NCBI GenBank assembly: GCA_038211505.1
Contig: JBBQVO010000052.1
Span: forward strand, 1-17,928
DNA: 17,928 bases
Source: JBBQVO01 sp038211505
GTDB taxonomy: Bacteria > Chloroflexota > Dehalococcoidia > DSTF01 > JACRBR01
Reading direction: 5' to 3'
The notes below the pieces were generated by a model. The model made no database searches, was not told the DNA's origin, and saw only the letters and a list, made by a program, of their open reading frames with translations. This document shows, piece after piece, positions 6,995-13,078 of this stretch; within the stretch, counting starts at the first letter, position 1, and every line of letters starts with the position of its first letter. A program made the position numbers and the translations under genes.

Positions 6995-7375
6995 CTACGT
7001 CATCTCGACGGTCGCGCCGGCGTCTTTCAGCTTCGCCATGACGGCTTCGGCCTCGGCCTTGGCGATGCCTTCCTTGACGTTCACGGGCGCGCTCTCGACG
7101 AGATCCTTCGCTTCCTTGAGGCCGAGCGTGGTCACTTCGCGGACGGCCTTGATCACGTTGATCTTGTTCGCGCCGGCATCCTTGATGACGACGTTGAACT
7201 CCGTCTTCTCTTCCTCGACCGGAGCCGCCGCGCCGCCGCCGCCACCCTGCGGCGCCATCATCATCGGCGCCGCCGCCGTGATCCCGAACTCGTCTTCGAT
7301 CTTCTTGTTCAGATCACGAAGCTCGATGATCGTCATCTCTTTGATAATGTCGAACGCTTCTTCAACCTTGGGCAT
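6995..7375 (-). CDS. rplL: 50S ribosomal protein L7/L12
   Basis: The product is 126 aa, normal for L7/L12. The N-terminal dimerisation domain includes EMTIIELRDLNKKIEDEFG. A hinge rich in Ala, Met and Gly follows (about 34-53). The C-terminal factor-binding domain includes EKTEFNVVI, KINVIKAVREVTTLGLKEAK and APVNVKEGI. It forms the flexible ribosomal stalk that recruits elongation factors. AGGAGG at complement(7382..7387) sets the start. It lies 171 bases after rplJ on the same strand; that spacer contains a dispersed repeat and a leader hairpin, so rplL may be expressed partly apart from rplJ. No rpoB follows. Confidence 0.98.
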   Translation of the reverse strand: MPKVEEAFDIIKEMTIIELRDLNKKIEDEFGITAAAPMMMAPQGGGGGAAAPVEEEKTEFNVVIKDAGANKINVIKAVREVTTLGLKEAKDLVESAPVNVKEGIAKAEAEAVMAKLKDAGATVEMT

Positions 7376-7391
7376 CGTCTTCCTCCTCTAA

Positions 7392-7414
7392 CGTTTCGCA
7401 CTCACCGCGAAACG
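7392..7414 (-). promoter_or_regulatory. Hairpin directly upstream of the rplL ribosome-binding site
   Basis: CGTTTCGC and GCGAAACG form a perfect 8-bp stem with a 7-base loop. The stem ends five bases before the AGGAGG of rplL. It could affect rplL translation, mRNA processing or stability in the rplJ-rplL transcript. Confidence 0.6.
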
Positions 7415-7448
7415 ACTGTCGCAACATCTGTCATTCTGGTCGCCGCTG

Positions 7449-7494
7449 TCATTCTGAGCGAAGCGAAGAACCGCAGGTGCCCCTGGGTGGTATC
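7449..7494 (+). repeat. Dispersed repeat, copy B (rplJ-rplL spacer)
   Basis: Inverted partner of 6746-6790. It begins TCATTCTGAGCGAAGCGAAG and ends in GGTATC. The opening TGTCATTCTG also occurs alone at 7429-7438, just before it. I recall the GTCATTCTGAGCGAAGCGAAG word as a frequent intergenic element in unrelated genomes. Here it sits between two cotranscribed ribosomal protein genes. Confidence 0.85.
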
Positions 7495-7546
7495 TCTCCG
7501 TATCCGGCTCAATGCAACATTCACGACGCTGCAAACTGCAAACTAT

Positions 7547-8074
7547 CTACGCCGCCTCCTCCAACTGCCCCGCGCGCGCATCGACCAGGCGCGCGAACGA
7601 CTGGATGCTGTCGTTGAGCAGCACCGCCAGCTGCTGCACCGGCTGCACGAACGCGCCGGCCAGCTTGCCGATCAGCTCCTCGCGCGACGGCAGCGTCGCC
7701 AGATCGGCGACGATCTTCCCGTCGTGGATCTGGCCATCCATGTACGCCTTCTTCGGCGTGAAGGCGTTGCGGGCGGCGCGCATGTAATCGGCGATCGCCT
7801 TCGACGGCGTGACGACATCGCCGAACCCGAAGATCACCATCGATGGCCCGTCGGCGACCTCGCCGGCCGCTTCGGTGCCGGCCTGCGTCGCCGCAATTCG
7901 GAACAGCTTGTTCTTGACGACGCGCGCTTCAACGCCCGCATCGCGCAACGACCGCCGCAGCGTCGTCAGCTCCTTCACCGTCAACCCGCGATACTCGGCG
8001 CCGATCATGATCGTCGATCGCTCGACAAGATCCTTCAGCTCGGCGACGTTCGCTTCCTTCTTCGCAGTGGGCAT
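7547..8074 (-). CDS. rplJ: 50S ribosomal protein L10
   Basis: From ATG complement(8072..8074) the product is 175 aa (MPTAKKEANVAEL...), the usual L10 size. An in-frame extension to 8191 would translate the regulatory leader and is rejected. Recognisable L10 segments are LVERSTIMIGAEYRGLTV, LRRSLRDAGVEARVVKNKL and GPSMVIFGFGD; the C-terminal helices bind L7/L12 dimers. GAGG lies four bases before ATGTATG. L10 anchors the stalk on 23S rRNA and represses its own mRNA through the L10 leader, which is visible upstream. The gene is not next to rplK/rplA, unlike the common bacterial order. Confidence 0.97.
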   Translation of the reverse strand: MPTAKKEANVAELKDLVERSTIMIGAEYRGLTVKELTTLRRSLRDAGVEARVVKNKLFRIAATQAGTEAAGEVADGPSMVIFGFGDVVTPSKAIADYMRAARNAFTPKKAYMDGQIHDGKIVADLATLPSREELIGKLAGAFVQPVQQLAVLLNDSIQSFARLVDARAGQLEEAA

Positions 8075-8111
8075 ACATCCTCGATTCCGCCGGCCGTACG
8101 CGCGTCGCCGG

Positions 8112-8141
8112 ACAACACAAAACCCCTGCCAAAGACAGGGG
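8112..8141 (-). terminator. Attenuator-type terminator in the rplJ leader
   Basis: On the minus strand CCCCTG and CAGGGG pair (extendable by T-G and C-G pairs to a 3-base loop), followed at once by TTTTGTGTTGT. The hairpin lies between the L10 leader fold and the rplJ start, the expected place for premature termination when L10 is in excess. Confidence 0.75.
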
Positions 8142-8199
8142 CACAACGCGCGGACAAACGACGGCGCGTAGCCATCATGTCCAACATTCACGTATAGCG

Positions 8200-8260
8200 C
8201 CTCGGCAGGCTGTGATTATGGTGTCGCCGCGGCAACACGCGCCTGCTGTCTCTAGCGAGG
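8200..8260 (-). ncRNA. Ribosomal protein L10 leader (rplJ autoregulatory RNA)
   Basis: Read on the minus strand the fold is: CCTCG (8260-8256) pairs with CGAGG (8204-8200). After an asymmetric internal loop CTAGAGACA, GCAGGC (8246-8241) pairs with GCCTGC (8210-8205). Inside is a hairpin GTGTTGC-CGCG-GCGACAC (8238-8221; one G-T pair). The outer helix, nine-base asymmetric loop with GACA-like sequence and the GCCTGCCGAGG strand match the L10 leader class (Rfam L10_leader), in which L10 or the L10-L12 complex binds a kink-turn. It regulates rplJ and probably rplL. Confidence 0.82.
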
Positions 8261-8262
8261 TC

Positions 8263-8291
8263 AGTGTAGTCGGATCGCCCACGACACGCAA
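8263..8291 (-). promoter_or_regulatory. Candidate promoter for rplJ-rplL
   Basis: TTGCGT at complement(8286..8291), 17 bases, then TACACT at complement(8263..8268). The geometry is good, but normal spacing puts the start near 8256, which would cut into the first strand of the L10 leader helix. The real start may lie upstream, so this is tentative. Confidence 0.3.
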
Positions 8292-8354
8292 TTCGTCCCA
8301 GACCGCCACTCATCCCCAACTAATCCAACGCCCGTGGATCCGCCACCCCTATGC

Positions 8355-8381
8355 ATCCGTGAAATCCCTGTAATCCGTGGT
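8355..8381. repeat. Three-unit 9-base repeat
   Basis: ATCCGTGAA, ATCCCTGTA and ATCCGTGGT follow each other directly. The element ends nine bases before the stop of the dockerin-tail reading frame (8391-8393). I recall the ATCCGTGAAATCC word as another widespread intergenic sequence; unverified. Confidence 0.7.
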
Positions 8382-8390
8382 TCCTTCTCG

Positions 8391-11311
8391 CTAATTCGCG
8401 AAGGGGACCGGCGGCGGCAGCGGCGGCTGGGCGGGGATGGGTAGCTGGCAGGTCGAGCCGTCGCGGCCGAACACTTTCTGCAGGTCTTTAATGTCGATAT
8501 CGAGGTCGTGCAGCGCCGGCTCCAGATCGAACCATTTGTTGTACAGAGCGCTGCCGAAGAATGAACCGTAGCGGAAGGCGATCAGCTGCTCATCCGTCAC
8601 ATTGACGGCGCAGTCGAGGTTGAGGTCGCCTTCGAGGATGCGCACCGTGACGCGAGATCGCCGCATACGGGCGTCAGCCCGCCATTGACGCTGCCAGTGA
8701 TGGCGTGGCCGAAGACGTCCACCAACTCGCAGCCGTTGTCCTTTATCACCGTCAACACACCGTTGTCGTTGCCGGGGAATATGTCGTTCCGTAGATCCGG
8801 ATGCGGGATCAGGTTCAGTCGCGCGATATCGAAGTCGCCGGTCGGTCCGGCTACCTGGCCGAGTGTCACGCAGCCGAAGTGGATGATGTTCTCAAGGATC
8901 AGCGACTGCGTGCACTGCCCGTTGATCGGCGTCGGGTTCGTCGCGCAGCCCGCGCTCGACGCCAGCTGCGTGACGTTGCCGCGTGCCGCACCTGCGCCAC
9001 CTGGCGAGAACACAACATCGCACGGGTTCACGCTCTGGATGACAAAATTGTCGTACTCAACGCTGAACTCGTACGCGCCGAGGCCATCTTCGATTGTGTC
9101 GCCGTTCTGGTCGCCGGTGTGGACGTTGGATGCGTGCTCGGTGACAAGCAGGTTGCCCTCGCCCGGCCCCGCGCATGGCCCGACGATGCACAGCCAGAGG
9201 TTCGCCGCCGGCACGCTCTGGTTCGTGTTGTTCGCGTTGCCTTCGGGCACCTTCACGACGGCGGGTGGCGGCGTGTTTGTTGGCGTTGGCGTTAACGTCG
9301 ACGTGTTTGTTGGCGTTGGCGTAAACGTCGACGTGCGCGCCGGCGTATTTGTCGGCGTTGGCGTAAACGTCGACGTGCGTGTCGGCGTGTTTGTCGGGGT
9401 CGACGTCTTGGTTGGGCTCGGCGTAAACGTCGACGTGCCTGCGACGACTGTGGGGGTCGGCGCGACAATCGAGGCGGCGAGCTCGAACGAGCCGATGTCG
9501 CAACTCGCCACTCCATCGCCATTTCCGTCGAGCGGGCGGATCACGCCTCGCTGGTCGGCAAACGGACACGGGTTCGTGACCGGGTTGCCGACGTCGATCG
9601 CCGGGCTACCCGCAGCAAGCTTATGCGTCTGTGTCGGGCCACCGTTGTCCGCGAGCGGCAATAGGCCCGGATCGCTGCCGACGATATTCGAATGGAGGTC
9701 GCCGTTAATCTGACAACCGCGCTCAATCTCGACCAGGTTGTACCCGGCGGAGAAGAAAGAGCCCGAACAGTCGGGCGCCTCATTTCCCCGATCGAGATTC
9801 GCCGCCAGGATCGTGTCTCCCAGCTGGAAGAGGTTGCCAGCGGCGAACATGCCACCACCGTCGCCATGCCCGTCGCCATCGCTGTCGGCGACGTTCGCCG
9901 TCACCATCGTGCTGAATAGCCTGACGTAGGGGTACCCCTCCCCGCCGACCCCGCCGCCGTCGCCGGTCGCGGAGTTTCCGCTGATGGTCGAGTTAGTAGC
10001 GGCGAAGAGACGGCCCGCCTCGGTTCCGGCGCTGACGTAGACGCCACCGCCGTTCGTCGCCGTGTTCGCATATACCGTCGCGTTCTGGAGATCAAACTCG
10101 CCGCCCGCGGCCAACACGCCACCCCCCAGCCCGCTTTTGTTGTGCGCAACCGTGCTGTCCGCGACGCGCGTGAGGCTCGCGCCAAGAGCGTCGATCCCTC
10201 CGCCCAGGGTCATATCCTCATTACCCTCGATGCGTGAGCCGGCAACGATCTGAACAGTCGCTTCGTTCGCGATGCCGCCACCGCCAAAGACGCTCTTGTT
10301 ATCGATGACGCTGCTTCCCTGGACGTACACGCCGGCCTGGCCGGCCGGGGCGCCGGGCCCGTTGTAGATGCCGCCGCCCATAAACGCGTTGTTTCCCTGA
10401 ACGGTCGATGCATCAGTGAGCAATACCTCGCCGCTGTTGAAGATACCGCCTCCGGAGTGTGCGGTGTTCGACGAGATGCTCGTGCTGTCAACCTCGGCCA
10501 GCCCTCTTGCGGCGTTCGACAGCCCACCGCCGAGGCTCATGGCGGAGTTGCCCGAGATGACGGAGAAGAACACCCGAAGCGTTCCGTCGTTGTCGATACC
10601 TCCGCCTTCACCGAGAAGTCCCTCGCCATTGTTATCCGTGATAGTTGACCCACCGAGTTCCATGATGTGATGGTTTGAGATGCCTCCGCCAGAATTCGCG
10701 GTGTTTCCATCAACGGTGCTGGCAAACAGCTCGACGTGAGCCGAGTTGTTGGGCGTCGCCAGATTCCCGAGACCACCGCCGGCGACCGCCTGGTTGTGGC
10801 TCAACACCACGCGCTGGATGCTTAGCTGCGCGCCGCGATTAAGCACGCCACCGCCCTCGCAAAGAAAACACGAGCCGTTCCGGACCGTGAGATCATCGAT
10901 CTCGACGATCGGCGAGCCGGAGGTGACTGCGGGGGCGATGTCAAATACGCGATCGAGCCCTCCAGCGTCGATGATCGTGTTTGTGGCGCCCTCGCCACGA
11001 ATCGTAAGCGGCACGTTGACGTCGAGATCGCCTGACGCAGCCGCGTCTTCGTTCACGCCGGGAATACTCAAAACGTACGTCGCGGCCGGGATGATGATCT
11101 GACCGCCGCCCGAGGCGTTGGCTTGCTGGATCGCCGCGCGCAGGGTGCACTCGCCCGGAGTCGAAGTCGAGCATACGTGGTCGTTGACGTCGGCGTCTAC
11201 CGCGTCCGCCGTGCTATTGACGGTGAACGTCGTGGACGCGTGAGTAGTGCCTGGCGCCCACGACATGAGCACCACCGCCGCAACAGCGATCGACGAGAGC
11301 AGAGCGCGCAC
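8391..11311 (-). pseudogene. Secreted CSLREA / beta-helix / cohesin-like / dockerin-like protein, frameshifted near the 3' end
   Basis: The main frame (8597-11311, 904 aa, GTG start at 11311) has: a signal peptide (about 1-25, ending THA); a CSLREA-type segment VNSTADAVD...CTLRAAIQQAN; a long right-handed beta-helix of about 20 GGGI/GGGL turns with NSTISGNSA-like units (about 140-560); a choice-of-anchor-type end NGGPTQTHKLAAGSPAIDVG; a Thr/Pro linker (TPTPTNTP units); and a cohesin-like beta domain. After TPVCGD the frame turns to nonsense and stops. In the neighbouring frame the expected tail continues as VTVRILEGDLNLDCAVNV and ends with DLDIDIKDLQKVFG, a dockerin-like pair of calcium loops closing at 8391. 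One missing base near 8651-8655 explains the break. It is likely cell-surface or extracellular; ligand unknown. Confidence 0.85.
9273..9437. repeat. DNA tandem repeat coding the Thr-Pro linker
   Basis: Units built on GGCGTTGGCGTAAACGTCGA recur at about 9282, 9312, 9354 and 9415 with steps of 30 to 61 bases. Each contains the palindrome ACGTCGACGT. On the minus strand they encode TSTFTPTPTNTP-type segments, so protein linker length can change by repeat slippage without loss of frame. Confidence 0.85.
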
Positions 11312-11339
11312 GGGTGATCCGGTCCAGGCGGGTGCGTCC

Positions 11340-11368
11340 AGACTACGCGCATACTACTTCGTCGTCAA
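11340..11368 (-). promoter_or_regulatory. Candidate promoter of the beta-helix/dockerin gene
   Basis: TTGACG at complement(11363..11368), 17 bases, then TAGTCT at complement(11340..11345). The start would fall near 11333, about 22 bases before the GTG start codon. It is back to back with the nadA promoter. Confidence 0.4.
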
Positions 11369-11402
11369 CGCCCTTCGCGTCAATCGAGGCCTGACCAAGC
11401 CC

Positions 11403-11423
11403 TTCGTGTCGTATTGACACGAA
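11403..11423. promoter_or_regulatory. Palindromic operator 1 upstream of nadA
   Basis: TTCGTGTC and GACACGAA form a perfect 8-bp inverted repeat around a 5-base centre (GTATT). It overlaps the -35 hexamer of the nadA promoter. It shares the core GTGTC-N5-GACAC with operator 2, 38 bases downstream centre to centre. Confidence 0.7.
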
Positions 11424-11442
11424 CTGCCGCTCCTGCTACCTT
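11414..11442 (+). promoter_or_regulatory. nadA promoter
   Basis: Perfect -35 TTGACA at 11414-11419, a 17-base spacer, and -10 TACCTT at 11437-11442. The transcription start is expected near 11449, inside operator 2. The leader to nadA is about 80 nt. Confidence 0.6.
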
Positions 11443-11461
11443 AGTGTCAGAGTGACACGAA
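11441..11461. promoter_or_regulatory. Palindromic operator 2 upstream of nadA
   Basis: GTGTC at 11444-11448 and GACAC at 11454-11458 around a 5-base centre (AGAGT), with flanks TTA and GAA matching operator 1 in five of six positions. It covers the end of the -10 element and the start site, the classical place for a repressor. Confidence 0.65.
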
Positions 11462-11488
11462 GTCACGCCGCCAGCCGAAGAACCAACT

Positions 11489-11511
11489 CCCCTTCCCGGT
11501 GCGGGAAGGGG
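11489..11511 (+). repeat. 9-bp hairpin in the nadA leader (dispersed-repeat type)
   Basis: CCCCTTCCC (11489-11497) and GGGAAGGGG (11503-11511) form a perfect stem with loop GGTGC, followed by GGCCGGGGGTTAGG. It ends 16 bases before the nadA ATG. I recall such CTCCC...GGGAGGGGGCCGGGGGT strings as recurrent intergenic elements in several phyla. There is no T-run, so it is not an evident terminator. Confidence 0.75.
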
Positions 11512-11527
11512 GCCGGGGGTTAGGTCC

Positions 11528-12733
11528 ATGACCACACTGACTCTGACCGAACGCAATCCCGCCGTCCGCGCCGGCATCGCCTGCGAGAGCGATAGCATCG
11601 CTACGGTGCCGCTGGTTGAGGAACGGGCGTTTTCGTACTGGCAGCAGGACATTCCGGCGGACTACCTTCGTCTCGACTCCGGCGAGATCACGGCGCGGAT
11701 TGCGGCGGCGCGGCAGGCGCTCGGCACGCGCTGCGTCGTGCTGGGGCATCACTATCAGCGCGAGGACGTGATCCAGTTCGCCGATGTGCGCGGCGACAGC
11801 TTCAAGCTGGCGCAGTGGGCGGCCGAGCGGCCGGAGTCGGAGTACATCGTCTTCTGCGGCGTCCACTTCATGGCGGAGGCGGCCGATGTGCTGAGCGCGC
11901 CACATCAGAAGGTGATGCTGCCGAACCTCGCGGCCGGTTGCTCGATGTCCGACATGGCCGACCCCGACGACGTCTACAACGCCTGGGCCGAGCTCGAAGA
12001 GCTGGGCATCGCGCAGGACACGATTCCGATCACGTACATGAACTCCGCCGCCGCGCTCAAGGCGTTCGTCGGCGAGCACGGCGGCGCCGTCTGCACGAGC
12101 AGCAACGCCGCGAAGGTGCTGGCGTGGGCGTTCGAGCAGAAAAAACGCGTGCTGTTCTTCCCGGATCAGCACCTCGGCCGCAACACCGGCGCCGCGATGG
12201 GCATCCCGCTCGAGCAGATGGTGCTGTGGGGCTGGGCGCGCCCGTACGGATCGATGGGCGGCCGCACGCTTCAAGAGCTGCAAGACTCACGGATCATCCT
12301 CTGGGCGGGGCACTGCTCCGTACACCAGCGCTTCACGCCGCAGCAGATCGCGGACGCGCGCGCGAAGCACCCCGATGTGACGGTGATCGTGCATCCGGAG
12401 TGCCGGCTCGAGACCGTGCAGGCGGCCGATCTCAACGGCTCGACGGAGTTCATCGCGAAGACGATCGCCGAAGCGCCCGCCCGCTCGACGTTCGCCGTCG
12501 GCACCGAGATCAACCTCGTCGCGCGGCTCGCGAAGGAGCATCCGGACAAGACGGTGTTCTGCCTCGACCCCGTCGTCTGTCCCTGCTCGACGATGTACCG
12601 CGTCCACCCGGCGTACCTGCTGTGGACGCTCGAAGCGCTCGTCGCCGGCCACGTCACGAACCAGATCGTCGTGCCGCCGGCGATCGCGTCCGGCGCGAAG
12701 CTCGCGCTCGATCGGATGCTGGCGATCAAGTAA
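11528..12733 (+). CDS. nadA: Quinolinate synthase A
   Basis: The product is 401 aa, the long NadA form. It condenses iminoaspartate with dihydroxyacetone phosphate to quinolinate in de novo NAD synthesis, using a [4Fe-4S] cluster. The probable cluster cysteines are C110 (FCGVHFMAE), C263 (GHCSVHQRF) and C353 in CLDPVVCPCSTMYR; their 90-residue spacing at the end agrees with other long NadA proteins. Other family motifs are VLGHHYQREDV, GDSFKLAQWA, FPDQHLGRNT and HPECRLETV. No nadB or nadC is adjacent in the window. The start ATG 11528 has only a weak purine-rich upstream region (GGGGGTTAGG). Two matching operators at its promoter suggest repression, perhaps by an NAD- or niacin-responsive regulator. 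Confidence 0.96.
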   Translation: MTTLTLTERNPAVRAGIACESDSIATVPLVEERAFSYWQQDIPADYLRLDSGEITARIAAARQALGTRCVVLGHHYQREDVIQFADVRGDSFKLAQWAAERPESEYIVFCGVHFMAEAADVLSAPHQKVMLPNLAAGCSMSDMADPDDVYNAWAELEELGIAQDTIPITYMNSAAALKAFVGEHGGAVCTSSNAAKVLAWAFEQKKRVLFFPDQHLGRNTGAAMGIPLEQMVLWGWARPYGSMGGRTLQELQDSRIILWAGHCSVHQRFTPQQIADARAKHPDVTVIVHPECRLETVQAADLNGSTEFIAKTIAEAPARSTFAVGTEINLVARLAKEHPDKTVFCLDPVVCPCSTMYRVHPAYLLWTLEALVAGHVTNQIVVPPAIASGAKLALDRMLAIK

Positions 12734-12740
12734 GACCCGC

Positions 12741-12746
12741 TATATT
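12741..12746 (+). promoter_or_regulatory. -10 element for a leaderless nucleotidyltransferase mRNA
   Basis: TATATT is followed by exactly six bases and then the ATG at 12753, so a normal start site would be the A of the start codon. No ribosome-binding site is present and no -35 match is visible. Confidence 0.45.
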
Positions 12747-12752
12747 TCCCAT

Positions 12753-13061
12753 ATGAGCCTGCTCTCGACACTACACGTCGAAGACGCCGTGATCGCCGAC
12801 TTCTGCCGGCGCTGGAAGATCGTGCGCATGGAGATCTTCGGCTCCGCCGCCCGCGGCGAGCTCCGCCCCGATAGCGACGTCGACGTCATGGTGACGTTCG
12901 AGCCGCATCCGGGGTGGAGCCTCTACCACCTCGTCCAAATGCAGGATGAGCTGGCGGCGCTATTCAAGCGCGACGTCGACATCGTGGAATCGGGAAGCGT
13001 GCGTAACCCCTTCCGCGCGCGCACCATCGAGCGGGATCTTCAGGTCGTGTATGCGGCCTGA
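12753..13061 (+). CDS. MNT-type nucleotidyltransferase-domain protein (MntA-like)
   Basis: The product is 102 aa, a single minimal nucleotidyltransferase domain. The signature is IFGSAARGELRPDSDVDVMV: GS at the nucleotide loop, then the DxD metal pair in SDVDV, and a third acid in KRDVDIVE. Such proteins usually pair with a HEPN-domain partner as toxin-antitoxin systems, where the MNT protein AMPylates and silences the HEPN RNase. The family partner normally overlaps the 3' end. Here only ATGCGGCCTGA overlap followed by a 22-codon frame is found before a convergent gene. The gene starts 19 bases after nadA but has its own -10-like element and no ribosome-binding site. Confidence 0.88.
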   Translation: MSLLSTLHVEDAVIADFCRRWKIVRMEIFGSAARGELRPDSDVDVMVTFEPHPGWSLYHLVQMQDELAALFKRDVDIVESGSVRNPFRARTIERDLQVVYAA

Positions 13062-13078
13062 ACAGCTTCGCGCGATCG

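Larger units (their letters stand above)
8075..8390. other. 316-base gap upstream of rplJ
   Basis: No protein gene is present. It holds the L10 leader with attenuator (8112-8260), a candidate promoter (8263-8291) and a 9-base-period repeat (8355-8381) next to the end of the dockerin-tail reading frame. Confidence 0.7.

Noticed and set aside
6718..7041. Small plus-strand frame between the lactonase and rplL
   Set aside because: It translates intergenic repeat words and the antisense end of rplL.
8075..8191. In-frame N-terminal extension of L10
   Set aside because: It would translate the attenuator and leader region; homologous L10 proteins begin near MPTAKKE.
9273..9437. Possible CRISPR-like repeat array
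   Set aside because: The repeats are in frame, encode Thr-Pro linker units, have no unique equal-length spacers and no cas genes nearby.
11447..12283. 278-codon minus-strand frame opposite nadA
   Set aside because: Antisense of a clear NadA protein with biased composition and no motifs.
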